A stretch of DNA of 64,000 nt from Tritrichomonas musculus (lineage: Eukaryota; Parabasalia; Tritrichomonadida; Tritrichomonadidae): contig JAPFFF010000008.1 of assembly GCA_039105265.1 (NCBI GenBank), positions 3,348,001 through 3,412,000 on the forward strand, read 5' to 3'. The notes beneath the pieces were generated by a model. It was not told the origin of the DNA and searched no databases. It saw only the letters and a list, made by a program, of their open reading frames with translations. This document shows positions 47,578 to 58,600 of this stretch, piece after piece (within the stretch, counting starts at the first letter, position 1; every line of letters starts with the position of its first letter). Both the position numbers and the translations under genes were made by a program.

Positions 47578-48552
47578 TTTTGAATTTTTTATTTAACGTC
47601 TGCTATGATATTAATTCATCAACCGACTCCTTTACACAAAAAGTTTATTAACCAGATATAAAAGGATAAATTATTATATAAAAATACTTACTTTATATCC
47701 AAAAATAAATAATTATTTTTGCATATATAAAATAATGAAAAGATAATTTATAAAAAATTATGAAAATTAAAATGAATATTATAATAATTATTGTATAATC
47801 TTGATTTTTTTATTCACTCAAATATTGATTGAATGTGAGTATATTTCTATGCTTTACTTTAAAATGTAAACAAAATATTCTGTACACACTCAATATTTCT
47901 GAATTAAATAGAATATATGATTATATTCCATTTTTTCGATTTTCTTTTATTATTCTTTTATTTTAAATTATTATTTCAAAATATAAACAAATAAACAAAA
48001 TATTTATTTCATTTTTTATAAAAAATATAAATCAAATGTTTGTAAAATTATGTATAGTTTCATTTTGACAAGCCATGCTATTTTGGTCGAAATAATTGAG
48101 AATAATATCACTTGATTTTATCATGAAAAAGCATCAACAATTTTGAAAGTTGCCATATAATTACATCAATAATTCTAATGATAATAAAAAAGGAAATAAA
48201 AACAGGATAATATTAAATTTGTAACATTATAATTGATATTCATATATATATATATATATATATAAAGAAATTAATCTAGCTACTATAAATGAAATATATT
48301 ATTCATATAAAAACGGCTTTTGCGTAAACAAGTTTTAATATTGAATTAAAAAGATTGAAAATAAATCGTTCTCAACAGAAAATAAAATCGTTAAGGATGA
48401 TTTATAAAGGTCATAAGAAAAGAAAAAATTGTAATGATTGCTGATATTTAAATTCCTACTAAAACTTGTTGCATATAGTATTTGTTAAAAATATCGTTTT
48501 TAATTTTTTTTTTAATAAGATTTTAACGTACAGATAGAAAAAAAAAATATCA
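47578..48552. other. Long divergent spacer with AT dinucleotide run
   Basis: About 975 bases of AT-rich DNA between divergent genes. It contains a dinucleotide (AT)n run of about 22 bases at 48242-48264, and AACG-type motifs near each start (47593-47600 and 48523-48530). No coding, RNA fold or transposon end was seen. Confidence 0.5.
48523..48530 (+). promoter_or_regulatory. TTAACGTA motif before gene at 48553
   Basis: TTAACGTA lies 23 bases before the ATG, and a TCAATG context (initiator-like TCA) lies at the start itself. The close spacing and recurrence of the octamer elsewhere in front of genes support a core-promoter role. Confidence 0.35.
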
Positions 48553-49269
48553 ATGAAAGGAGCAACAGAATATCGCGATGCATACTGCTGGTTTTTTGGT
48601 GGACGTGAACAATCTCCAGATAATTTCGAAGAAATGATTAAACAAAAAATTGCTGGAACGTATAAAGAAGATGATTGGGCAGGTATGGGAGGAGGAGGAG
48701 GTGGTGGTGGTATCGGGTCAGGATCTTTTGGATCAAGCTTTTCAGAAAAATCAGTACCTAAATTTAGATTTGAAATAGAAGCCGAAGAAAAAGGGAAAAT
48801 TACGCCAACACCGAAACGTATTTATGGTACAAATACACCTCCGCCCAGCTCTCGAAAAAGTATAATCGAAGTGAAGAAAGAAGCAAAAAAACAAGAAATA
48901 GCTGATAAAAATTATAAATATGATGGATCTCGTAGATCACATTTTTTAAATTATGGGATGGGAAATGTTCATCCTCCAAATGACGACTTATTTATGACAA
49001 CATACAATATCAGAGCAGATACAGGAGTTAACCCTCATACTGTTATGAAAAGTAGAATTAGACCATACATACTTTCTGAATATGCTAAGCCGAAACCTGT
49101 TACTTGTGTAAAAGTCCATACTCCAGAATTTTTCGCAAGTCCAAAAGAAATGACAAAAGAAGAACAATTGCAAATGGATGGCCCTTTTTGGGTTTGTTGG
49201 CCATCATCAAAACCTTTCCCAAAAGAGTATGCTCAATTAGAGTCAATTGTTCGACCAAAGCCGCAGTAA
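48553..49269 (+). CDS. Hypothetical 238-residue protein with glycine run
   Basis: I do not recognise the family. The N-terminus (TEYRDAYCWFFGGREQSPDN) is followed by an uninterrupted glycine stretch (about residues 46-55) coded by GGA then GGT triplets. A charged, disordered middle with TPKRIYGTNTPPPSS comes next. A conserved-looking C-terminal half has HFLNYGMGNVHPPNDDLF, TTYNIRADTGVNPHTVMKSR and PFWVCWPSSKPFPKEYAQL, with many Pro, Tyr and Trp residues. No membrane segment or signal peptide. The Pro/Tyr-rich short motifs recall small axonemal or cytoskeletal inner proteins, but this is only an impression. Confidence 0.6.
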   Translation: MKGATEYRDAYCWFFGGREQSPDNFEEMIKQKIAGTYKEDDWAGMGGGGGGGGIGSGSFGSSFSEKSVPKFRFEIEAEEKGKITPTPKRIYGTNTPPPSSRKSIIEVKKEAKKQEIADKNYKYDGSRRSHFLNYGMGNVHPPNDDLFMTTYNIRADTGVNPHTVMKSRIRPYILSEYAKPKPVTCVKVHTPEFFASPKEMTKEEQLQMDGPFWVCWPSSKPFPKEYAQLESIVRPKPQ

Positions 49270-49768
49270 ATTTGAATAATTTGAATTTATATTTTGATTT
49301 TAAAATAATAAAAATAATAATACTTTTAATTATTACTTTTGTCTATATTTTTTTCTTATTCCTCTTCTTTTTTTAAGACTCCTCTTTATTTATATAATAT
49401 TTATAAAATTACTACTAAATAATGCAGTGATTAATATATTACGTTTATATTTTTTTTTCAATAAAAAAAGTATTTAATATATGAATGCTAAAATAATGCA
49501 TCTTTTGGAAGGTATACATGAACAATTAAAATGGATACTTCATTGATGGAAAAAATTGCCTGCATTTAAAAAAATGAATTGATGTTTAATAAAACCATTG
49601 AAATATTTGAATATCTTCTTAATTTTTTGTGATTAAAAATTGAATTAAGTAATCAAAAAATAAATTAAAAAAAAAGAATGGATTCAAAATTGAATTGTGC
49701 TATTTTTAGAAAAATAATACATATTTAACCGTTTATAATTATAATTCTAAACTTAATCTACAACCAAT
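49270..49768. other. Spacer between tandem genes
   Basis: About 500 bases of AT-rich DNA without a gene. A TTTAACCGTTTA site (49724-49735), palindromic at its core, lies 34 bases before the next start and resembles the AACG-type motifs of other genes. Confidence 0.45.
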
Positions 49769-52700
49769 ATGTTTGATCCATCATATTCAGATATAGACCA
49801 TACCGTTTCATGCGATGGATCTCAAGAATCAGAAATGACAAATCAATTAATTGATGAAAATCAAATTACATTACTAAGAGAACAAAATGATCATCTTATG
49901 AAAGAAAATTCATCACTTAGGGCACAATTTGAAGATGCTCTTTTGATTACAAAACAAGTTGAAGAAATGCATCAAAATAATAGACAACTTAAATCAACAG
50001 TTAGAGAATATCAAGCAAAGATTGATAGTTTAAATCAACGACTAGAAATAAGTTCAAGAACTATTGAAGGATTAAACCAGAAGCTTGACGATGAAAAAGC
50101 AAATTCAATCGCAACACGTGAAAAAGATCATATATCAATGAAAAAAGAAGTAGAAAGAATAAAGAATGAAAATAAAGCTCAACTCGACTCATTATATGAA
50201 AAACTTGATCAATTTAATAAAGAAAAAGAAAAAAACGATGTTGAGTCAAAACTTATTAACGGAAAAATCGAAAAATGTCTTGACAATGCCCAACATTTCT
50301 TTCAAACAAAATTTCAATATTTTGATGATTTTATAATATTTTTATCTCAAGCTCCCTTTGTTTCACAAGTTGATCAACAGCAAAATCATCCACAATTTCC
50401 ATGCCAACAACAACCTTCTTTTCCAAAAGATTTATGTTCATCTTCTGATCAGATTCAAGTTCTCACTAAAAAATTAAAACGCGAACGTGCAAAATTAAAA
50501 GAAAAAACTATAATTCAAGATGAACTTGAGGCCACAATAAATAAACTTAAGAGAGAACAGTATGAGATTACCACAAAACACCAATTTGAAATCAATGCCC
50601 TCAAAAAAGAATACGAGCAAAAAGAAGAAGATATGAATATGCAAGATGCTGATCAAAAACACCAAATTCAACAATTATTGGGAAAAATTGAATCCCTTAA
50701 GAAAGAAATTAAAAAAAAGAGTGCTGAAGAACATTCACAAGCTCCTCCTCCTCAAATTGTGATCCGAGCTCCACCAGCTTCTCAATCAAAACGAAGAATT
50801 GATTCTGAACTTGAAATCGAAGCCAAGAGAAGTATAGAGCAGAACAAAGAACTTGATTTAGCTGTTGAGCAATTAACAAGATGCAATAATGAATTATCAA
50901 ATCAACTTAAAAACTCTTTAGTTCAACGTGATGAATTGAATTTAAGAATTCGTGAACTTGAAGCATCTAAACAAGACCAAGATGAAGCTTCAATAAAATA
51001 CAAAAATGATCTAAACGCATTAACAATAGTCCATAAAGAAACATTAGTTGAACTTGAAACGTTAAGAAATGCTCTTCATGATAAAGAAACAATTCTTGAA
51101 AAGAAAACAAAATCTCGACTAAAGAAAGAAGTTCAATCTTTCAAATCTAAGACAGCAGGCTTAGAATCAACGATTGAATCACAAAAGAAACAAATATATG
51201 AGTTATCACTAGCAAATGAACAAGCAAATAGATCAATTAATCAGCTGACGCAAAAACTTGATGAATCTAAAAATACCATTGATGAAAGCCAACGTAGTAT
51301 TGATTATTTAAGAGATGAGTTAGCAACAGTGCAACAAGCCCTTGATGATAAACCTAGTGTAACCCCTGAGGATGTAATGCCTCCTAATATTTGGAGATCT
51401 TCTGAATTTGGAACTGATGTTGCAGACCAAATATCTAAAATTGCATTGAACTCTTCGCTTCAACCACCATCAAAGCTTCAAAATATCTATAAGATAATTA
51501 GATCGCACTATACCAAGCAAATTACTGAGCGTGATCAAGCATTAAGCGATGCACATACAGAATTGCAAACAGTAAAGAATATTTTCAATCAGTTTCTTAT
51601 TAACATATCAATTTCACTTGGAATTGAACCTGTTAATTTAGAAACTTTCCTGTCTAACACAGGTCCTTGCATCATTATTGCTACATTAAATAAACTTCGT
51701 ACAACATGTGACGATTTTAAGCGATTAAACGAACAGTTTACAAATGCCTTGTTACATATTAGTAAGACTTTCAGTCCATCAGGCGAAGCAGATATTAATT
51801 TAGTCATTGAACAAACAAATTGCATTAAAGAACAATTGAACTCAAATTCTATTCAACTTCAAAAACGTAGTAAAAAATATCATGAAATTAGCGCTTCTTT
51901 TAAAGCATTAAAGAAAAAATATGATACAGATACGCAAGACCTTAATTCGCAAATTTCTCACTTGAGCGAAACAATTGATCAACTTACAAAAGCTAATAAT
52001 GACTTAACTCAATCTAATCAACAATTTAAGCATGAACTCCAAACAATGAAAAATGATTATCGTGATTTCAAAGACAAAAAAGAAGAAAATGAAGCAAATT
52101 TGGTTGAAAGACATGAAGAAGACCAACAAGCATGGAATCAAGAAAAGTCACAACTTGAAACTCGAATTCAGCAATTACTTAATTCACACGGCGAAAGAGC
52201 AAGTGAGGCAGCAGATGAAATTGCAGAAAAAGATGCTATAATTGAACATCTTAAAAATACAATTCAAGCTCAAAAATCTACAATATCTGAACGTGATCGA
52301 GAAATTGCCAATCTTAAACAATCATCAGATAATTCAATAAACGACTTAACTGAGAAGGCAAGTAAAGAAAAGAAACAAATTATCAAAAGTTATGAAAAGG
52401 CTGTTGAAGAAATAACAGAACAATGTAATACACATCGACGTGACGTCGAAAAAATGGCCAAAGTTGTAGCCGAAACAGAAAAGAAATGTAAGCAATATAA
52501 ATCCAAATTAATGCAAATTAAGCGTGAAAATCTTAAATTAAATACAGAAATCCAATCACAAAAGGAGCAAAATGATCGTGATAAAAAACTTGCAGATTCA
52601 ACAGCTAGATCTGCCATTTTAACAGCGGAAACAAACTTTAATACTCGTTTAGATGAGCAAAAATCGAAATGTGAAACAGAGAAAAGACGAATTTATTCAT

Positions 52701-52906
52701 TTATCGCAGACACATTTAAGCAATATTTCAATCCTCATGAAGGCATGGATGAAAAGTCTTTCAAGTCTATTGTATCTCGTGCAAGAGATGAATTATCTCG
52801 CTTAATAGCATCGGATTTAGCTATCAGAAGACTTGTTGGTGCAGCTTCTCACCAAAAGACGGATGATGCTGTTGCTCAATTAATTATGAATAATAATAAT
52901 ATTTGA
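49769..52906 (+). CDS. Long coiled-coil protein
   Basis: A 1045-residue protein, almost all heptad-repeat coiled coil, rich in Glu, Lys, Gln, Leu and Ile. Coils run at about 20-150, 225-320, 345-550 and 690-980. They are separated by a non-coiled part at about 165-220 with phenylalanines and glutamines (FFQTKFQYFDDFIIFLSQAP), a Pro-rich hinge (APPPQIVIRAPPASQ) and a globular helical segment at about 555-690. The C-terminal 60 residues (MDEKSFKSIVSRARDELSRL and on) look like a small folded domain. Trichomonads have many such proteins linked to the cytoskeleton, Golgi or basal bodies. I cannot name an ortholog. Confidence 0.7.
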   Translation: MFDPSYSDIDHTVSCDGSQESEMTNQLIDENQITLLREQNDHLMKENSSLRAQFEDALLITKQVEEMHQNNRQLKSTVREYQAKIDSLNQRLEISSRTIEGLNQKLDDEKANSIATREKDHISMKKEVERIKNENKAQLDSLYEKLDQFNKEKEKNDVESKLINGKIEKCLDNAQHFFQTKFQYFDDFIIFLSQAPFVSQVDQQQNHPQFPCQQQPSFPKDLCSSSDQIQVLTKKLKRERAKLKEKTIIQDELEATINKLKREQYEITTKHQFEINALKKEYEQKEEDMNMQDADQKHQIQQLLGKIESLKKEIKKKSAEEHSQAPPPQIVIRAPPASQSKRRIDSELEIEAKRSIEQNKELDLAVEQLTRCNNELSNQLKNSLVQRDELNLRIRELEASKQDQDEASIKYKNDLNALTIVHKETLVELETLRNALHDKETILEKKTKSRLKKEVQSFKSKTAGLESTIESQKKQIYELSLANEQANRSINQLTQKLDESKNTIDESQRSIDYLRDELATVQQALDDKPSVTPEDVMPPNIWRSSEFGTDVADQISKIALNSSLQPPSKLQNIYKIIRSHYTKQITERDQALSDAHTELQTVKNIFNQFLINISISLGIEPVNLETFLSNTGPCIIIATLNKLRTTCDDFKRLNEQFTNALLHISKTFSPSGEADINLVIEQTNCIKEQLNSNSIQLQKRSKKYHEISASFKALKKKYDTDTQDLNSQISHLSETIDQLTKANNDLTQSNQQFKHELQTMKNDYRDFKDKKEENEANLVERHEEDQQAWNQEKSQLETRIQQLLNSHGERASEAADEIAEKDAIIEHLKNTIQAQKSTISERDREIANLKQSSDNSINDLTEKASKEKKQIIKSYEKAVEEITEQCNTHRRDVEKMAKVVAETEKKCKQYKSKLMQIKRENLKLNTEIQSQKEQNDRDKKLADSTARSAILTAETNFNTRLDEQKSKCETEKRRIYSFIADTFKQYFNPHEGMDEKSFKSIVSRARDELSRLIASDLAIRRLVGAASHQKTDDAVAQLIMNNNNI

Positions 52907-53137
52907 TCGATTTTTACCTTATTTTTTATCATTATATTAAAAATATTATATGAATAAATAATTATTTAAAAAATGAATTTTTTATTAATTAATATACTTG
53001 CAATGATTGCAAGTTGCAATCAAATTAAACAAAACCATAATGCTTATTTTTTCATAGATTAAGCTATAAATGCATATTAAAAATTTTAATATATTTTGAT
53101 AGAAAAATTGAGAGAAAATAACGAATTACATACCAAA

Positions 53138-53159
53138 AATTGAGAATTTTTTCTCAATT
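53138..53159. repeat. Hairpin, 9-bp arms
   Basis: AATTGAGAA, a TTTT loop, then TTCTCAATT. Perfect arms. Confidence 0.6.
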
Positions 53160-53695
53160 AGATCATTCAATAATAATTGAGAGAATTTTCTTTTCCCATT
53201 CAATAAAATTGCATTTTTGAGACAAAAAAATCGGCATAGAAACGGATGTTCTTCCAAAAAATATCAACCGTAGATACAATTTAAGACGAGGAATATAAAC
53301 TCAAACGACATAAAAACGACCAGAGAGTGTCAATTGCATGAAAGTAACTACTAAATAGATTCAAGGAAAAATATCTTTCAAAAATCAACAAAGAATACCT
53401 CAGAAACTTAGGATTCATACCAAGTATTATGTAAGTGTAGTGGTGAATTACTTTTCTGGAAAAATCCGAGCAAAACATACAAACAGAATTTCTTTATTTT
53501 TCAATATAAATAGTTAAAATGAAGCAAACAACTGCACAAGGAAGAAATGTGCTTTAAAACTTGGATCTGGAAGGAAAAGGTTGCATAATTCACAGGAGAA
53601 ATTAGTTTAGATTTTAATAAAAAAACCACTTTTTGAATTGCCAAAAAAAGATTGATTTAAACCGTATTTTTTTCTGAGAATGTAAAATATTTTTC

Positions 53696-53715
53696 AAAGT
53701 GAAGTACTTCACTTT
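53696..53715. repeat. Perfect 20-base palindrome
   Basis: AAAGTGAAGTACTTCACTTT is its own reverse complement. It could bind a dimeric factor or extrude as a cruciform. Confidence 0.65.
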
Positions 53716-53840
53716 TTAAAAAATACAGTCTAAATATATTAGATTTATTTATTTATTATATGTATTTTTAGAATACAAAAAGATATTTAATTATGAATTT
53801 TTTAGTTTTTAACCAAGATAAAAGTATTTCAATTTTCATT

Positions 53841-53905
53841 TTACAAATTCCACGTAGTACTTTTTGAGAGCTCGGCTCTCAAAAAGTGAGGAGCGGAATT
53901 TGTAA
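53841..53905. repeat. 65-base foldback with two stem blocks
   Basis: TTACAAATTCC pairs with GGAATTTGTAA, and ACTTTTTGAGAGC pairs with GCTCTCAAAAAGT around the three-base loop TCG. The two blocks are separated by a symmetric 7-by-7 internal loop. Twenty-four perfect pairs in 65 bases is far above chance. Confidence 0.75.
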
Positions 53906-53920
53906 ATCTCTGAATTGCTT

Positions 53921-53953
53921 TCACTTTTTGAGTTTTTCTCACTCAAAAAGTGA
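53921..53953. repeat. Hairpin, 13-bp arms, before the Glu-rich gene
   Basis: TCACTTTTTGAGT pairs with ACTCAAAAAGTGA around a 7-base loop. It shares the ACTTTTTGAG core with the preceding foldback and ends 43 bases before the likely start codon at 53997. Confidence 0.75.
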
Positions 53954-53996
53954 ACCATTCAAGAGATTTATCAATATTTCCAAAAAGTTTTTAAAG

Positions 53997-54482
53997 ATGG
54001 ATATTAGTATTGATCTCGAAGAAGAAGAAGAAGAAAAAGAAGATTCTACTCAATCAGAAGAAAAGAGCATTCAAAACCAAAAAGAAAATAATTATAATTC
54101 TTTTAACAGCCAAAAAGAAGCTGTTCAACAAATTTATAATCAAAGTAATTCAAACAATGAAGAAAAAAGCGATGTAAATCGATGGCAAGATCATATCCAT
54201 CGTATTCAGCAAAGAATTGATGCGATTTTAGCTCTCAAAAAGAAAAATGATAATATTAAAAGCGCTCTTATAGAAGAAATCAATGTTGAAATTATAGAAG
54301 AAGAAGAAGAAGAAGAAAAGAAAGAAGAAGAAAAAATAAATGATATCATTGAAAAAGAAGATATTTGTATTGAAGAAGAGGAAGAAGAAAACGAAAAGAA
54401 GGAAGAAGAAGATGAAATAGACTTGAAAGATTCACCATTCTATTTTATCGAAGATCAAAGGGAAATCATGGAAAATATATGA
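53997..54482 (+). CDS. Glutamate-rich acidic protein
   Basis: The open frame begins at 53886, but the first 37 codons run through the hairpin block. I take the Met at 53997 (MDISIDLEEEEEE), which gives 161 residues. The protein is very acidic, with Glu runs from GAA triplet repeats at both ends and a Gln/Asn/Ser-rich middle that includes a helix (NRWQDHIHRIQQRIDAILAL). No known domain. Triplet-repeat expansion is the likely source of the Glu tracts. Function unknown. The hairpins upstream may affect its transcription or, if in the 5' untranslated region, its translation. Confidence 0.6.
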   Translation: MDISIDLEEEEEEKEDSTQSEEKSIQNQKENNYNSFNSQKEAVQQIYNQSNSNNEEKSDVNRWQDHIHRIQQRIDAILALKKKNDNIKSALIEEINVEIIEEEEEEEKKEEEKINDIIEKEDICIEEEEEENEKKEEEDEIDLKDSPFYFIEDQREIMENI

Positions 54483-55666
54483 TCAATAATATATTTTCTT
54501 GATTTTAGTATTCGATTGTAATTATAATTAAATTTGAATATATAATATATCTAACCTAGAATATATTATTTAGATACTACATAAGTGTAAATATTTTATT
54601 ATTTTAATTTAATATTATATATTATTTCGTTTGTATTCATAGTGTATGAATATTAAGTTCCTATATTTGTTTGTATTGAAATTTTCTAATCTGGTTGAAA
54701 CATGAATTTAACATTTGCATTCTGTGAATATTATGAAATATTAAATAGGTTTAAATATTTTTTGAAAATTTCGATGAATATCCAAATATATAATATATAC
54801 ATATACTGTGAATATTATATTCAAAATATAAGTAAAAAGTATTATCTTTTTCTCGAAAAATCAAGCATTTTAATGAATATTACATTTGGAACACAATACA
54901 TTTGTTGTATATATATAAATATATGAAAGATTTGTTTATATCATGTTTTAAATCTATCTCTTTAGAATTATTTATCAATTCAAGATTTTCCTAATTGGAT
55001 GATATATATTTATAATTTAAATAATATATTTGTTAAAACGAATATTAAACGCAAGCTTTTCTGATATTTAAAAAGAATATTTTTATATTTTCACTTTTTA
55101 TAAACGAATTTTCTTTTTTCAGATAATTATTCAATTAATATATTTTTTCAATTGGATTACTTTCAAAATATTTGAATATTAAACGATTTTAATATCAAAA
55201 AAATATGAAAAAAAAAAAAAAAAAATTATTAAAATAATCAAATAATAATTAGAAGAAACAGGATATAATATTGGAAATAAATTATGTTTATTTTATATTC
55301 TAATTAGTGCTAATTTGTTAAGTTATAAATATATATTGTTTAATATCATTCAATCGGATATAAACTTTTTAAAAACTTTACATCGTTCTTAATTAAAAAT
55401 GTTAATATCTTTGAAAGTTATTTATTTATTTTAATATGCTCTAATTAATAATTGATTTATGCAATATTATATATAAAATATTTATTAAATAAAAATTAAA
55501 AATATATTTATCAGAATATCTTAACCCGAATTTTTTTATAGTGTTTATGTTGTTTTGTAACCTTTTTGAATGAAAAATCAATTTCTTAAGAATTTAATTT
55601 TTTTTGTATTTAACTTTTTCAAATGAATTAAATTTTCAATAACAGAAAATCATCATCTTTAATAAT
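54483..55666. other. Very AT-rich spacer
   Basis: About 1.2 kb, among the most AT-rich parts of the window, with many GAATATT-like words and a poly-A run near 55208-55224. A 74-codon frame at 54702-54926 is probably chance. No gene, RNA or transposon end was seen. Confidence 0.45.
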
Positions 55667-58600
55667 TTGGTGTGGATGAATAAATCTCCACGCTTTACCA
55701 TTAAAGATTCTCCCAAATATATTAAATTTCTCAGCTCTCTTAACATGCACGCGCTCACAATTATACCCTGTAACACCCTTTCTCTCCATGATAATATGAG
55801 AAAATACGCAATGGCTCTCACTCCAAATAGTATTTTATTTTTAAGATATAAAACCGTTAAAACAGATATTTCTATACTTAGGGATATTCCATTGATGAAT
55901 ATAGTAGCCGTTTCTTATGATGATTCAAATAATTGTTATTCAATAGAAACAAAAAATAGAGATACTTTCGCCATTCAAAGTCCTGATTTCGAAATTTTCT
56001 TTCATGAAATGAACATTTTTTTTACTAGATTAATGTATCAATTTCCAAAAGGCAGAGAAATCAAAGTTAGCGGTTTTACACCAATAAAAATGCAAAAGTT
56101 AGCTGCCCAACCACCTAATATTTCTCTTTTGAGATATGAAGCAACTGTTGTCCAATATTCATCGAATCTATCTCTCGAACTTGGTCGAAACTTTTTTGAT
56201 TTTGAAACTACATCGCGATGCTTTTTTAATTTTGAAAAATACGGCGATCCTGTTATGCATCCAAATATTTTATCCTCACCACTTATCGCAGAAAAGATGT
56301 TATCAGTTATTTCTTTTAAAGGAATTGCGCCGAAAATAGTCTGCAAAGCCATAAGAACTTTTTTGAAATACACGAAATCCCTCAGTACAATTATCCTTGA
56401 AGAATACGAAGATATCCAATTTGAACAGTTTAATTTTGAAACAATACCCAATCCCAACGTGGTTTCGTGGACGTTTAAAAATGTTTTTACTTCAAACAAA
56501 TATATTCATCGAATTCCGCTATTTTTTAGAGAATTTTCATTTTACCAAACTGATATTCAAAAATTTCACATAGAAGGATTTGTTTTTGATAAAGAAGTTA
56601 CATCAAGCTTTTTAAAACTTATTACAGAATCGCCCGTCTTCCACACATTAGAATTTTTAATTATGAGAAACTTATTTGTTATTCCCGATGAAGACGTTCT
56701 CTTCATTTATAACAACATAGTTTCCTCTTTGAATTATCTTAATGTTCTCTTTGATTTTGAATTATCTTTTAATAATGAACCTCCTTCTTTTGAATTAAAA
56801 AATGGGATTTTTAATTTTGTTGATATAGATTCACTTAGATCATTGAATTTGAGCAATATCGATTTGTCGTTAGTTGAGTCTCACATTCATCTTCCTCAGG
56901 AAATCCTAAATTTAGAAATTAATAATACCAAATTCTCTTTTAAATCTCTTTCTCATATTCTTGAATCGATATCAATATTTAAACATAATTTATGCATATC
57001 TTTTAAAAACATGGAAATGAGCGAAAATGATTGGAAACAATTTTATGTTTTTTGTGAAGAATGGGAACCACTCACAAATATCGCCGAAATCAATTGGTCA
57101 GGCAACCCGATACCAGAAAATTTTGTATCTACGTTTTGTAAAATTTTTCTACCTTTAGAAACATTAAGAGTTTTTCAATATAATGAAACAATGACATCCG
57201 ACTCAATTAATATTTTTTCTGAAATATGTGATCATTTAGAAGAAGGAAATTTGTGGGGCCTTGAATTATCAGGAGGCCAAATTAAAGAAACAAGATTAGG
57301 CGAAAATCTAATTCCTTTTATCAAAGAAATTTCTAGATTAACAACGATCGAACATCTTAATATATCAAGTCATAGTTTAAATGAAGAGGATATTTTTTCA
57401 ATTATAGGAATATTGAAAGAATCGCTTAAAATGCTACGCGAACTTTCATTGGATGATACAAATCTGAAAAACAGAAAACAGTTTTATAATGTATACAGAA
57501 ATGTTTTTGCCGCATTTGCTTTGAAAGCAATACAGCGCCCTCTTGTTGATATGAACCGATTGTTTGATCCATCTGAACCAGGAAAAGATTCTTATGCCAA
57601 ATTTAAAAAAGATATGCAAATGACAAAAGTTCCATCAGTGAGAAGAGTCAGGACTACTTTTTACTATCATTCATCTGATATATTTGAAAAATTCCAACTT
57701 TTTTATTTAAATTATCCATGTTCAATTATTATTGATTACCCAGACAATTACGGCTGGCTTACACCATTAGATCCAATTGCAGTTGTTGTTCGTTCTGTTT
57801 ATTCAAGAACTTTCAAGCGCCCCAAAAACAAATTTAGGTTTCATCAAATCGATTCTATACAATCACCTTTTAATGATCCAAAAACGATTGAAGCTCCAAA
57901 TCTTTTTAAAACGCCTCCATTACTCGAAAACTTCAAAAAATTTGTGGCAGAAAATTTAGATGCATATGATGATGATGACATTTCCGAAATTGGTAATGCA
58001 TATGAAACTGTTGGACCAACTACAATATTAACTCGTTACAAAGGTTTAATGAATGCTGATTTTGCAATTATGCTAAATGATATTGAAATTATTTCTCAAG
58101 TTATGAGCAAAGAAGCGCAAAATTTTGAAGCTGAAGAAAAGAAAAAATATAAATATAGAAAGAGAAGGCATAGTAAAAGAAGGAGTTTTGATGGAAGTAC
58201 TTCAGTTACTTTTTCAGTTAGTAGTTTCAGTGATTTAAACGAAACTATTAATCGAAGTATGGATGAAGATAGCGTTTTTGATGAACAATTTCGTTCAGCC
58301 GTAAAAATTCACAGACCAACAGAATATGTATCAAAAGATGGTGTTAGTTTATTTAAAACAAAATGCACAGACTTACTTGTTGAAATCGGAAAAGATCCGG
58401 ATACATCGCATGCTTTAAGAAATAAATCTGATTCTAACCAAAAGAATGGAAATAATGATAATGAACAAGAAAACAATAATAGCTCGAATAAGAACGACGG
58501 TAGCAAAAACAAAAAAGGTGTTAATGATGTTTATGAAAAATATCTTAATGAAAGTATAAATGGGCATCCTCGTATATTAGTAAAGAAACGACTAAAAAGA

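Larger units (their letters stand above)
52907..53996. other. Hairpin-dense spacer
   Basis: About 1.1 kb with no convincing gene; a 65-codon minus-strand frame at 53281-53478 is probably chance. It contains at least four inverted repeats, annotated separately: 53138-53159, 53696-53715, 53841-53905 and 53921-53953. The last two lie directly before the Glu-rich gene. Confidence 0.55.

Noticed and set aside
48242-48264. AT dinucleotide run
   Set aside because: Ordinary microsatellite in an AT-rich genome; noted in the spacer entry only.
53281-53478. 65-codon minus-strand frame in the hairpin-dense gap
   Set aside because: No start context, motif or homologue recognised.
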